DNA of 64,000 nt from Streptomyces sp. RerS4. GTDB lineage: Bacteria; Actinomycetota; Actinomycetes; Streptomycetales; Streptomycetaceae. The stretch spans positions 4,202,501 to 4,266,500 of the forward strand of contig NZ_CP097322.1 of NCBI RefSeq assembly GCF_023515955.1. Reading direction: 5' to 3'. The notes below the pieces were generated by a model. The model was not told where the DNA came from. It did not search any database and saw nothing but the letters and a program-made list of their open reading frames with translations. Shown one piece after another: positions 40,419 through 49,416 of the stretch (its first letter is position 1; every line of letters starts with the position of its first letter). Position numbers and translations under genes: made by a program.

Positions 40419-42430
40419 GCACCACGACCCTCGCGGTCCTCGTCCCCCTGCTGCCCTTCCTCGGTGCCGTGGCCGGCCTGCTGCTCGGCCGGACCGCGCC
40501 CGGGTTCGTCCGTCCCCTCGCCGTCCTGCCGGTGCTGGCCGCGGCCGTCCTCGCGGTCCTCGTCGCCGTCCGCCAGGGCGGCGGCGCGGCCATCGACGCG
40601 GCCACCGAACTGACCCCGACCGGGTCGGTGCCGATCGAGCTGGCGTTCCACCTCGACGGGTTCGCCGTCCTGGTCGCCGCCCTCGTCGGCGTCGTCGCCA
40701 CCTGCGTCCAGCTGTACTCGACGGCCTACCTCCGCGAGGACCCGCGCTACCCCTCGTACGCGGCCCTGGTCTCGCTGTTCACCTCCGCCATGCTGCTCGT
40801 CGTCTACTCCGGCGACCTGATGGTGCTGCTGGTCGGCTGGGAGATCATGGGCATCTGCTCGTACTTCCTGGTCGGCCACTACTGGGAGACCGAAGCGGCC
40901 CGCTCCGCCTCCCTGAAGGCCTTCCTCGTCACCAAGCTCGGTGACGTCCCCTTCCTCATCGGGCTCTTCGCGCTCGCCGCCGACGCCGGCTCCTTCCGGA
41001 TCACCGAGATCCTGGGCACCGTCGCCGCGGGCGGGCTCGACCACCCGACGTTGATCGCGCTGCTCCTGCTGGCCGGCGTCGCGGGCAAGTCCGCGCAGTT
41101 CCCGCTCCACACCTGGCTGCCCGACGCCATGGCCGGCCCCACCCCCGTCTCCGCGCTGATCCACGCGGCGACGATGGTCGCCGCCGGCGTCTACTTCATC
41201 GCCCGTCTCCTGCCGGTCTTCGCGGCCTCCCGGGCCGCCCTGATCGTCATGGCCGTCATGGCGGCCGTCACGATGATCGGCTCCGGCCTCGCCGCGCTCG
41301 CGCAGGACGACATCAAGCGGGTGCTGGCCTACTCCACCGTCGGCCAGCTCGGCTACATGACCGGCGCCCTCGCCGTCGCCGACCGCGGCGCCGCCGTCTT
41401 CCACCTCCTGTCCCACGGCGCCTTCAAGGCGCTCCTCTTCCTCGGCGCGGGCGTGATCATCCACGCCGCCGGCACGAACTCGCTCGCCGCCATGTCCCGC
41501 ATGGACGGCCTGGCCCGGCGCATCCCCGACGCCTTCTGGACGATGACCCTCGCGCTGCTCGCGCTCGCCGCGATCCCGCCCTTCGCCGGCTTCTTCTCCA
41601 AGGAAGCCGTCCTGGTCGCCGCCGAGGGCGCGGCCGAGGGCCACTCCGACCTCGCCCCGAGCGCGGCGGGCTGGCTCGTCCTCGTCGCCGGTGTCCTCAC
41701 CGCCCTGCTCACCGCCGCCTACGCCACCCGGCTGTGGCTGATGGCCTTCCGCGGCCGGGGCGCCGCCGCCCCCGACCACGGCCGCGAACCCCTCGCCATG
41801 ACCGGCGTGCTGTGGCTCCTGGCCGTTCCCACCCTCGGCTTCGGGCTCGCCGCGGGCCCCCTCGCCGACTGGTTCGACGGGAAGCCCCTCACCCCGACCG
41901 TGACGACCTCGGTGCTGGGCACGGGCGCGGCCCTGATCGGCGTACTCCTGACCTACGGCCTGTGGCAGCGCGCCACCGCACGGGCCGCCGCCGGCGCCCG
42001 CACCGGAACCGGCATCGAGAACGGCACCACCGCCGCCGAGGCCACCGCGCGGTCCGTCGCCGAGACCCCGGAGGTCGCCGAGGTGACGCACGAGCACCCC
42101 GCCGCCCCGGCCGGCCCCGTCGCCGACCCCGGCTTCGCGCTGCTCGGCCCCCTGCACCGGCACGCCGCCGCCGGCTTCCACCTCGACGCCGGCTACGACC
42201 GGCTCTTCGTCCGCCCCACCCGGGCGGCCGCGGGCCTGGTCCGCTTCCTCGACCGCGAGGTCGTCGACACGTACGTGCGCGGCGCGGGCGCCGGCCCCCG
42301 GCTGCTCGGCAGCCTCGTCCGCCGGGCCCAGACCGGCAACGTGCAGAGCTACCTGAGCGCCCTGCTCGCCGGCGCCGTGGTCCTGGCGATCGCCACCGCC
42401 GTCCTCGCCAACGTCAACGCCGGATCGTGA
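40415..42430 (+). CDS. nuoL: NADH-quinone oxidoreductase subunit L, second cluster
   Basis: 671 residues. Seen: [67 protein letters not shown]: conserved Glu, Lys and His of the pump path are present. Residues about 520-560 form an Ala/Thr/Glu-rich linker before the final helices. GTG start overlaps the nuoK2 stop. Confidence 0.95.
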   Translation: MSTTTLAVLVPLLPFLGAVAGLLLGRTAPGFVRPLAVLPVLAAAVLAVLVAVRQGGGAAIDAATELTPTGSVPIELAFHLDGFAVLVAALVGVVATCVQLYSTAYLREDPRYPSYAALVSLFTSAMLLVVYSGDLMVLLVGWEIMGICSYFLVGHYWETEAARSASLKAFLVTKLGDVPFLIGLFALAADAGSFRITEILGTVAAGGLDHPTLIALLLLAGVAGKSAQFPLHTWLPDAMAGPTPVSALIHAATMVAAGVYFIARLLPVFAASRAALIVMAVMAAVTMIGSGLAALAQDDIKRVLAYSTVGQLGYMTGALAVADRGAAVFHLLSHGAFKALLFLGAGVIIHAAGTNSLAAMSRMDGLARRIPDAFWTMTLALLALAAIPPFAGFFSKEAVLVAAEGAAEGHSDLAPSAAGWLVLVAGVLTALLTAAYATRLWLMAFRGRGAAAPDHGREPLAMTGVLWLLAVPTLGFGLAAGPLADWFDGKPLTPTVTTSVLGTGAALIGVLLTYGLWQRATARAAAGARTGTGIENGTTAAEATARSVAETPEVAEVTHEHPAAPAGPVADPGFALLGPLHRHAAAGFHLDAGYDRLFVRPTRAAAGLVRFLDREVVDTYVRGAGAGPRLLGSLVRRAQTGNVQSYLSALLAGAVVLAIATAVLANVNAGS

Positions 42431-42444
42431 GCCGTGAGTCAGCC

Positions 42445-44022
42445 GTGATTGATATCAGCCCGTCCGTGATGCAGTTCCTCCTGGCGTTCGTCGTGGCCGC
42501 ACCGCTCCTCGGGGCCGTCGCCGCCCTGCTGCCGGCCCCGCCCGGCCTGAAGGGCAAGAGCCCCGAGCAAGCCGTGCTGCGCCACGGCGTCACCGTCACC
42601 GGCGTCGTCCTCGCCGCGGCCATCGCCCTCACCGTGGGCTTCGACCACGACGCCCCGTCCCGCTTCCAGGCGACGACGGACATCAGCTGGATCCAGGCGC
42701 TGAACATCCGGATCCACCTCGGCATCGACGGCATCTCGCTCCCCCTCCTCCTGATGACCGCGCTGCTGTTCTTCCTCTGCGCGATCTACAGCTACTACAA
42801 GCTCCCCGAAGGCCCCTCCCCGAAGGCCTTCGTCGCCCTGCTCCTGGTCCTGGAGTCCGGCACCCTCGCCACCTTCGCCGTCCTCGACCTGCTGCTGTTC
42901 TTCCTCGCCTTCGAGATGGTCCTCATCCCGATGTACTTCCTCATCGCCCGCTGGGGCGGTGCTCAGAGGCAGGCCGCCGCCTGGAAGTTCATCCTCTACA
43001 CCCTCCTCGGGTCCGTGGTCATGCTGCTCGGACTGCTGCTGATCGGACTGAACGGCGGCACCTTCGACATGGTGGCACTCGCCTCCGACAACGGCCGCGA
43101 ACTGTCCCACACCACCCAGCTCCTGGCCGTCCTCGCCATCGGCATCGGCCTCGCCGTGAAGACCCCGATGTGGCCGCTGCACAGCTGGCTCCCCGACGCC
43201 CACACCGCTGCCCCCACCGTCGGCTCCGTGCTGCTCGCGGGCGTCATGCTGAAGATGGGCACGTACGGGTTCGTCCGCATCCTGCTGCCCGTCACCCCCG
43301 ACGGCATGCGCACCTTCGCCCCCTACCTCGGGGCCTTCGCCGCCATCGGCATCGTCTACGGGTCCCTCGCCTGCCTCGCGCTGACCCGCAAGGGCGGCAA
43401 GGGCGACCTCAAGCGGCTCATCGCCTACTCGTCCGTGGGCCACATGGGCTTCGTCCTGCTCGGCATCGCCACCCTGACCCCCACCGGCGTCAACGGCGCG
43501 CTCTTCGCGAACATCGCCCACGGCCTCATCACCGGCCTCCTCTTCTTCCTGGTCGGAGCCCTCAAGGACCGCTACGGCAGCAGCGACCTCGACACCCTCG
43601 CCGGAGCCACCGGCGCCGCCCTCTACGGCCGCGCCCCGCGCCTCGGCGCGCTCCTCGCCTTCGCCGCCGTCGCCTCCCTCGGGCTGCCCGGCCTCGCCGG
43701 GTTCTGGGGCGAGATGCTGGCCCTGTTCGGCGCGTTCGACCCGGCCGAGGGCCTGTCGCGGCCCGCGTTCCTCACGTACATGGCCGCCGGCGCGGTCGGC
43801 ACCCTGCTCACCGCCGCATACCTGCTGATCGTCGTACGGCGCGTCTGCATGGGCGACCCGAAGGCCGGCCCCGAGCTCGCCCTCGCCGACGTCCAGCGCT
43901 ACGAGTTCGCCGCCTGGACCCCCCTCGTCGCCCTCACCGTCCTCGCCGGGCTGTGGCCCGCGGCCCTCCTCGGCCTCACCGACCCGGCCGTCCAGAAGCT
44001 CCTCGCAGGAGGCAATTCATGA
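42445..44022 (+). CDS. nuoM: NADH-quinone oxidoreductase subunit M, second cluster
   Basis: 525 residues from GTG 42445; the ribosome site is weak, and in-frame GTG 42466 or ATG 42469 are alternatives. Seen: FLAFEMVLIPMYFLIARWGG, GLAVKTPMWPLHSWLPDAHTAAPTVGSVLLAG and LKRLIAYSSVGHMGFVLLG. 14 bp separate it from nuoL2, the largest gap in this operon. Confidence 0.94.
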   Translation: MIDISPSVMQFLLAFVVAAPLLGAVAALLPAPPGLKGKSPEQAVLRHGVTVTGVVLAAAIALTVGFDHDAPSRFQATTDISWIQALNIRIHLGIDGISLPLLLMTALLFFLCAIYSYYKLPEGPSPKAFVALLLVLESGTLATFAVLDLLLFFLAFEMVLIPMYFLIARWGGAQRQAAAWKFILYTLLGSVVMLLGLLLIGLNGGTFDMVALASDNGRELSHTTQLLAVLAIGIGLAVKTPMWPLHSWLPDAHTAAPTVGSVLLAGVMLKMGTYGFVRILLPVTPDGMRTFAPYLGAFAAIGIVYGSLACLALTRKGGKGDLKRLIAYSSVGHMGFVLLGIATLTPTGVNGALFANIAHGLITGLLFFLVGALKDRYGSSDLDTLAGATGAALYGRAPRLGALLAFAAVASLGLPGLAGFWGEMLALFGAFDPAEGLSRPAFLTYMAAGAVGTLLTAAYLLIVVRRVCMGDPKAGPELALADVQRYEFAAWTPLVALTVLAGLWPAALLGLTDPAVQKLLAGGNS

Positions 44023-45566
44023 CGGCCCTCACCGTCGCGGCGCCCTCGACCTCGAACCTGGTCCAGTCCGTCGACTGGCTCGCGATCGCGCCCGTCGTCG
44101 TCACCGCCGCCGTCGCCCTGGTCGTCCTCGTCGCCGACCTGTTCCTGCCCGAGCCGCGCAAGCGGCTCCTCGGCTGGGTGTCGGTCGCCGGGCTGGCCGC
44201 CGCGACCGCCCTGCTGCTGCCGCTGCGCGCCGGCGAGCGGGCCACGTTCTGTCTCACCGGCGACCCGGCCGCCTGCAGCTACACCGCCGACCACTTCACG
44301 CTCGTCATCCAGTTCATGGTCCTGGCCGGCGCGCTGGTCACCGCCCTGCTGTCGGTCACCGCCGTCCGCGACACGCGGATGCCGGCTGGCGAGTACTGGT
44401 TCCTGCTGCTGTCCTCCGCCGCCGGCGCGGCCCTGCTGCCCGCCTCCCGCGACCTCGCCACGCTGATCGTCGCCCTGGAGGTCGCCTCCCTGCCCGCGTT
44501 CGCCCTCGTCGGCATGCGGCGCGGCGACCGGCTGTCCTCCGAGGCCGCCCTCAAGTTCTTCCTGTCCTCCGTCACCGCCACCGCCGTGTCGCTGATGGGC
44601 GTCAGCTTCGTCTACGCCGCCACCGGCTCCCTGCACCTGACGCAGGTCGCCGACCGGCTCGAAGAGGTACCCGGGCAGCTCGACACCCTCGCCATGGCGG
44701 GCGTCGCGCTCACCCTCGTCGGCTTCGCCTTCAAGACCGCGGCCGTCCCCTTCCACTTCTGGGTCCCCGACACCTACGTCGGCGCCCCGCTGCCCGTCGC
44801 CGGCTACCTCTCGGTGATCGGCAAGGCAGTCGGCTTCACCGGCCTGATCCTCGTCACGGTGATCGCCTTCCCGGCGTACTCGGACATTTGGGGCCCCGCC
44901 CTGGCCGTCCTCGCCGCGCTCACCATGACGCTGGGCAACGCCGCGGCCCTGCGCCAGTCCGCCGACCGGCCGAACGGCGCCGTACGCCTCCTCGCCTGGT
45001 CCTCCGTCGGCCAGGCCGGCTACCTGCTGGTCCCGATCGCCGCCGCCGCGTACAGCGACCGCGACCAGATCGGTACGACCGTCGCCTACGCGCTGATGTA
45101 CGCCGCCGTGAACCTCGGCGCCTTCGCCGTGGCCGCGCTGGTCGCCCGTACCAAGCCGCTGCACCGGATCGCCGACTACCGGGGGCTGTACGCAGAGCGG
45201 CCGTTCGCCGCCCTGTCCCTGGCCTTCTTCCTGCTGTGCCTGGCGGGTCTGCCGCCGGGCATCGTCGGCCTCTTCGCCAAGGTCGCCGTCTTCCGCTCGG
45301 CGGTGGACGCGGGGCTCGGCTGGCTCGCGGTGGTCATGGCCGTCAACGTCGTCGTCGCCCTGTACTACTACCTGCGCTGGACGGCGCTCCTCTTCCGCGG
45401 CCCGGAGGCGGAGCCCTCGCAGGCGCCCGCCCCGGCCCCCGCGCCCGCCAGGGCGCCGCGTCCCGTCGTGGTGGCGATCGCCGTCACCGCCGCGACCGCC
45501 CTGGCCTTGTCGGGCGCGCCCCAGCTCGTCCTGCGCTTCGCCGCCGGCAGCCTCTTCCCGCAGTAG
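44019..45566 (+). CDS. nuoN: NADH-quinone oxidoreductase subunit N, second cluster
   Basis: 515 residues. Seen: ALEVASLPAFALVGMRRGD, FAFKTAAVPFHFWVPDTYVGAPLPVAGYL, LLAWSSVGQAGYLLVP. ATG at 44019 follows AGGAGG and overlaps the nuoM2 stop. A Pro/Ala linker precedes the final helix. Last gene of the second operon. Confidence 0.94.
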   Translation: MTALTVAAPSTSNLVQSVDWLAIAPVVVTAAVALVVLVADLFLPEPRKRLLGWVSVAGLAAATALLLPLRAGERATFCLTGDPAACSYTADHFTLVIQFMVLAGALVTALLSVTAVRDTRMPAGEYWFLLLSSAAGAALLPASRDLATLIVALEVASLPAFALVGMRRGDRLSSEAALKFFLSSVTATAVSLMGVSFVYAATGSLHLTQVADRLEEVPGQLDTLAMAGVALTLVGFAFKTAAVPFHFWVPDTYVGAPLPVAGYLSVIGKAVGFTGLILVTVIAFPAYSDIWGPALAVLAALTMTLGNAAALRQSADRPNGAVRLLAWSSVGQAGYLLVPIAAAAYSDRDQIGTTVAYALMYAAVNLGAFAVAALVARTKPLHRIADYRGLYAERPFAALSLAFFLLCLAGLPPGIVGLFAKVAVFRSAVDAGLGWLAVVMAVNVVVALYYYLRWTALLFRGPEAEPSQAPAPAPAPARAPRPVVVAIAVTAATALALSGAPQLVLRFAAGSLFPQ

Positions 45567-45632
45567 CCGGCGCGGCGGCCCGTGCCGTAGTCCGGTGCCG
45601 TAGCCCGTACGGAGCAACGCCCACCACGGCCC

Positions 45633-45678
45633 CCGCCGGCCCCGCCGCCCCGCAGCCCGGGGCCGGCGGGGCCGGCGG
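45633..45678 (+). terminator. Terminator of the second nuo operon
   Basis: Perfect 15-bp GC stem (45633-45647 with 45664-45678), 16-nt loop, 66 bp past the nuoN2 stop. No T-tract. Confidence 0.8.
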
Positions 45679-45692
45679 CGTGCCCGGGTGCC

Positions 45693-45720
45693 GGGAACCG
45701 AGGACCCCCCACCTCGCGTT
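45693..45720 (+). promoter_or_regulatory. Possible stress-sigma promoter upstream of htpX
   Basis: GGGAAC (45693-45698) then 19 bp then GTT (45718-45720) resembles ECF promoters such as SigR (GGAAT-N18-GTT) with one base of extra spacing; it is about 80 bp before the htpX GTG. A TTGACC at 45719-45724 is an alternative -35. Low confidence. Confidence 0.3.
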
Positions 45721-45801
45721 GACCAGGAAGGGAGGGTCCACTGGACCGAAGACCCTCGGATCCATGACGGCTCCCCAGTCGCACCACTTGGAGGGCGCAC
45801 C

Positions 45802-46665
45802 GTGCACCGCCGGCACAACGGGCTGAAGACCGCCGTACTCCTCGGCGGGATGTCCGCACTCATCATCGTCATCGGCAGCTTCTTCGGCCGGGGCGGCCTG
45901 ATCGTCGCCGTCCTCGTCGCGCTCGGGACGAACGCGTACGCGTACTGGAACAGCGACAAGCTGGCTCTACGCGCGATGCGCGCCCGCCCCGTCAGCGAGT
46001 TCGAGGCCCCCGCGCTCTACCGCATGGTGCGCGAGCTCTCCACCTCCGCACGCCAACCCATGCCCCGCCTCTACATCTCCCCGACTGAGGCCCCCAACGC
46101 CTTCGCGACCGGCCGCAACCCGCGCAACGCGGCCGTGTGCTGCACCGAGGGCATCCTGCGCATCCTCGACGAGCGCGAGCTGCGCGGCGTCATCGGACAC
46201 GAGCTGAGCCACGTCTACAACCGGGACATCCTGATCTCCTCGGTCGCCGGAGCCCTGGCCTCCGTGATCATGTTCCTGGTCAACTTCGCCTGGCTGATCC
46301 CCGTCGGCCGCTCCAGCGACGACGAGGGCCCCGGCCTGTTCGGCATGCTCCTGATCATGCTGCTGGGCCCCCTCGCCGCCTCCGTCATCCAGCTCGCCAT
46401 CAGCCGCTCGCGGGAGTACGAGGCCGACGCCTCCGGTGCCCAGCTCACCGGCGACCCCCTCGCCCTGGCCGGCGCGCTGCGCAAGCTGGACGCGGGCACC
46501 AAGCAGCTCCCGCTGCCCCCGGAGCCCCGCCTGGAGACGGCGAGCCACATGATGATCGCCAACCCCTTCCGGCCCGGCGCCGGACTCTCCCGGATGTTCT
46601 CGACCCATCCGCCGATGGCCGAGCGCATCGCCCGACTCGAACAGATGGCAGGACGCGGTCAGTGA
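45802..46665 (+). CDS. htpX: M48 zinc metalloprotease HtpX
   Basis: 287 residues, membrane-embedded quality-control protease. Seen: two N-terminal helices ([20 protein letters not shown]), catalytic HELSH (His133, Glu134, His137) and third ligand Glu in [13 protein letters not shown], two more helices between them. GTG 45802 chosen for the GGAGGG 8 nt upstream. The stop overlaps the next gene, so it heads a three-gene operon with YccF and a barstar-domain protein. Confidence 0.95.
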   Translation: MHRRHNGLKTAVLLGGMSALIIVIGSFFGRGGLIVAVLVALGTNAYAYWNSDKLALRAMRARPVSEFEAPALYRMVRELSTSARQPMPRLYISPTEAPNAFATGRNPRNAAVCCTEGILRILDERELRGVIGHELSHVYNRDILISSVAGALASVIMFLVNFAWLIPVGRSSDDEGPGLFGMLLIMLLGPLAASVIQLAISRSREYEADASGAQLTGDPLALAGALRKLDAGTKQLPLPPEPRLETASHMMIANPFRPGAGLSRMFSTHPPMAERIARLEQMAGRGQ

Positions 46666-47054
46666 AAACCATCCTCAACGTCATATGGCTCGTCCTCAGC
46701 GGGATCTGGCTGTTCCTCGGCTACTGCCTGGCGGGCGTGATCCTCTGCGTCACCATCATCGGCATCCCCTTCGGCATCGCGGCCTTCCGCATCGCCGTCT
46801 ACGCCCTGTGGCCCTTCGGGTACACCACGGTCGAGCGGCGCGACGCGGGCGCCGGCTCCTTCGTCGGCAACGTCCTGTGGCTCATCCTGGCCGGCTGGTG
46901 GCTCGCCCTCGGCCACATCGTCACCGGCCTCGCCCTCTGCGTCACGATCATCGGCATCCCCTTCGGCATCGCCAACTTCAAGATGGTGCCCCTGTCCCTC
47001 CTCCCCCTGGGCCGCGAAATCGTCCCCACGGACGCCCCCTTCGCCACCCGATGA
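46662..47054 (+). CDS. YccF-domain inner-membrane protein
   Basis: 130 residues with two copies of the YccF repeat, each ending [12 protein letters not shown] (about residues 28-40 and 89-101), and four hydrophobic stretches. GTG start overlaps the htpX stop; its stop overlaps the barstar gene. Molecular role of YccF is unknown; the coupling with a membrane protease may mean it is a partner or substrate. Confidence 0.9.
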   Translation: MKTILNVIWLVLSGIWLFLGYCLAGVILCVTIIGIPFGIAAFRIAVYALWPFGYTTVERRDAGAGSFVGNVLWLILAGWWLALGHIVTGLALCVTIIGIPFGIANFKMVPLSLLPLGREIVPTDAPFATR

Positions 47055-48142
47055 CGGCCGCGTTCGCCCTGTGGGGAGAGGACGACGACCACGAGCGGGA
47101 ACAGCTGTGGGCGCTGTGCGAGGAGGCGGAACACCTCTTCGCCGACCCGCCGCCGCCCGTACGGCGCCTCTACGAGCTGCGCGACTGCGTCTTCGAGACG
47201 CCGACGCCGGTCCCGGCCGCGCTGGGCTTCCTCGTCCTGAAGTCGCTCGACGAGGACGGCGAGGCCCTGGGGGAGTGGTACCTGGAGGACGCCCGCATCA
47301 TCGCCGAGCGCGCGTGGAGCAGCGATCCGTCACGGCGGGACGTGACCGTGGAGGCGGTACGCGCCGAGCACCAACCCGCGTATCCCCACCGGGCCGCCCG
47401 GTCGGCGGGTTTCAGCGTCGGCGACGCCGAGGACCGGCTCCTGGCTCACTTCCGCGACCTCGCCGAGGTGTCGCCCGTCGAGGATCCGCCTCCGCATGTC
47501 GTACACCTCCTCGGGTGCGACGTACGGGGACCGCTGCGGGAGGCGCTGGAAGGCCGGCACACCGGCCGGCTCGGCTACCGGCACCTCGACGCCCTGGACG
47601 ACGCGGGGGACGTCATCGCCTTCGCGGGGTACCCGACCATCGTCGACCGGCGGCCCTCCGCCCACGGGCCCGGTCTGTACGACCTCACGGTCGAGATGGA
47701 TCCGCAGCCGCCCGAGGTCGCCGACATCTGGCCCCTGTGGCGCGCCGGCCGTCCGACCGTCCCCAACCTGTGGGCGCGCTTCGAGCGCGTCGGCCGGGCC
47801 TGCTGGCTGGACCCGGCCCTGGCGCACCTTCGCGGCCCCGACCGCCCGGCCGGAGGCACCTACCACCTCGACGGGCGTCACGTCACCGACGCCGAGGGCT
47901 TCTTCTGCGCCCTCGGTGAGGCGGTGAACGGCCCCGGCGGATACTTCGGGCGCTGCCTGAACGGCGTCTCGGACGCCCTCGGTGGCGGCTTCGGCGCGAC
48001 GACCCCGTTCACCCTGGTCTGGCACGACCACGAGGTGGCCCGCCGCTGCCTGGGAGTCCAGCCGCTGACCGCCTACCCCTGCACCTTCCCCGAACTGCTC
48101 GCCTTCCTGCGGGAGAAGCGCGTCGAGGTCGTTCTCGACTGA
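47051..48142 (+). CDS. Barstar-domain protein with large N-terminal region
   Basis: 363 residues. The C-terminal 90 residues match barstar (ribonuclease inhibitor): GTYHLDGRHVTDAEGFFCALGEAVNGPGGYFGRCLNGVSDALGGGF, then PFTLVWHDHEVA. The N-terminal 270 residues (LWALCEEAEHLFADPPPPVRRLYELRDCVF, LLGCDVRGPLREALEG) are of unknown fold and much longer than classical 90-residue barstar. No barnase-type RNase is encoded nearby. ATG overlaps the yccF stop. Probably cytoplasmic immunity-type protein, but the target is unknown. Confidence 0.82.
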   Translation: MTAAFALWGEDDDHEREQLWALCEEAEHLFADPPPPVRRLYELRDCVFETPTPVPAALGFLVLKSLDEDGEALGEWYLEDARIIAERAWSSDPSRRDVTVEAVRAEHQPAYPHRAARSAGFSVGDAEDRLLAHFRDLAEVSPVEDPPPHVVHLLGCDVRGPLREALEGRHTGRLGYRHLDALDDAGDVIAFAGYPTIVDRRPSAHGPGLYDLTVEMDPQPPEVADIWPLWRAGRPTVPNLWARFERVGRACWLDPALAHLRGPDRPAGGTYHLDGRHVTDAEGFFCALGEAVNGPGGYFGRCLNGVSDALGGGFGATTPFTLVWHDHEVARRCLGVQPLTAYPCTFPELLAFLREKRVEVVLD

Positions 48143-48159
48143 GGGCCGGCCAACAGGTG

Positions 48160-49398
48160 TCAGGTCCGCGAGCGGAGCCGCCCCCGTACGGCGTAGAGCA
48201 GCGCGCCCAGCGCCAGGACGGCCGCCCCCGCGACCGCCGAGGCCAGGGGCAGCGTGCAGGCGAGCACCACGCAGCCGACCAGCCCGACGGCGGCCACGGC
48301 CCGCCCCTTGACGGCCGCCCCGAGCGTCCACGCGGAGGCGTTCGCGATCGCGTAGTAGACCAGCACCCCGAAGGACGAGAAGCCGATCGCGCCGCGCAGG
48401 TCCGCCGTCGCCGCGAGCACCGCCACGACCGCGCCCACCGCGAGCTCCGCGTGGTGCGGCACTTGACGCCGGGGATGTACGGCGGCCAGCGCGCGCGGCA
48501 GATGACCGTCCCGGGCCATCGCCAGGGTGGTGCGCGACACCCCGAGGACGAGCGCGAGCAGCGAGCCTAGCGCGGCGAGGGCCGCGCCCACCCGGACCAC
48601 GGGGGCCGCCCCGGGCCACCCGGCGGCGCGCACCGCGTCCGCCAGCGGGGCGGCGGACCCCGCCAACGCGTCGCTGCCCAGCACCGACAAGGCGGCCACG
48701 GCCACGGCGGCGTAGACGCACAGGGCGATCCCCAGCGCGATCGGCACCGCCCGCGGGATCGTGCGCTCCGGATCGCGCACCTCCTCGCCCAGCGTGGTGA
48801 TCCGGGCGTAGCCCGCGAAGGCGAAGAACAGCAGCCCGGCGCCCTGCAACAGCCCGACCGGGCCGGCCTCCCGGCCGCCGGTCAGCAGTCCCGGGTCGGC
48901 CGCCCGCGAGGTCAGGCACACCACGACCACCCCGGCCAGCACCGCCAGTACCGCCGCCACGATCAGCCGGGCGACGCGCGCCGACTTCTGCATCCCGCCG
49001 TAGCCGGCGGCCGTCAGCGCCACCACCGCCGCCACGGCGACGGCGTGCTCGCGCCCCGGCCACACGTACGCCCCGACCGTCAGGGCCATCGCCGCGCAGG
49101 AGGCGGTCTTGCCGACCACGAAACCCCAGCCGGCCAGGTACCCCCAGAACGGTCCGAGCCGTTCGCGCCCGTACACGTACGTCCCGCCGGAGGCGGGGTA
49201 GCGGGCGGCGAGCCGCGCCGAGGAGTGCGCGTTGCAGTACGCGACGACAGCCGCGACCACCAGGGCGGCCAAGAGCCCGCGCCCCGCCGCGCCGGCCGCC
49301 GGCGCGAGCGCGGCGAAGATCCCGGCGCCCACCATCGCGCCGAGCCCGACGACCACCGCGTCGAACACCCCGAGCGTGCGCTTCAACTCATTGTCCAC
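48160..49398 (-). CDS. APC-family amino acid permease
   Basis: 412 residues, about 12 helices. Seen: VVVGLGAMVGAGIFAALAPAAG in helix 1 (the unwound substrate site), SSARLAARYPASGGTYVYGRERLGPFWGYLAGW, and FFAFAGYARITTLGEEVRDPERTIPRAV. Substrate not assignable. ATG at 49398. The gene lies convergent to the barstar gene (17-bp gap) and downstream of sulP on the same strand. Confidence 0.9.
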   Translation of the reverse strand: MDNELKRTLGVFDAVVVGLGAMVGAGIFAALAPAAGAAGRGLLAALVVAAVVAYCNAHSSARLAARYPASGGTYVYGRERLGPFWGYLAGWGFVVGKTASCAAMALTVGAYVWPGREHAVAVAAVVALTAAGYGGMQKSARVARLIVAAVLAVLAGVVVVCLTSRAADPGLLTGGREAGPVGLLQGAGLLFFAFAGYARITTLGEEVRDPERTIPRAVPIALGIALCVYAAVAVAALSVLGSDALAGSAAPLADAVRAAGWPGAAPVVRVGAALAALGSLLALVLGVSRTTLAMARDGHLPRALAAVHPRRQVPHHAELAVGAVVAVLAATADLRGAIGFSSFGVLVYYAIANASAWTLGAAVKGRAVAAVGLVGCVVLACTLPLASAVAGAAVLALGALLYAVRGRLRSRT

Positions 49399-49416
49399 GC
49401 GCGGAGGGTAACGATT

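Noticed and set aside
47051-48142. Barnase-barstar toxin pair
   Set aside because: Only the barstar domain is present; no RNase gene adjoins it on either strand.
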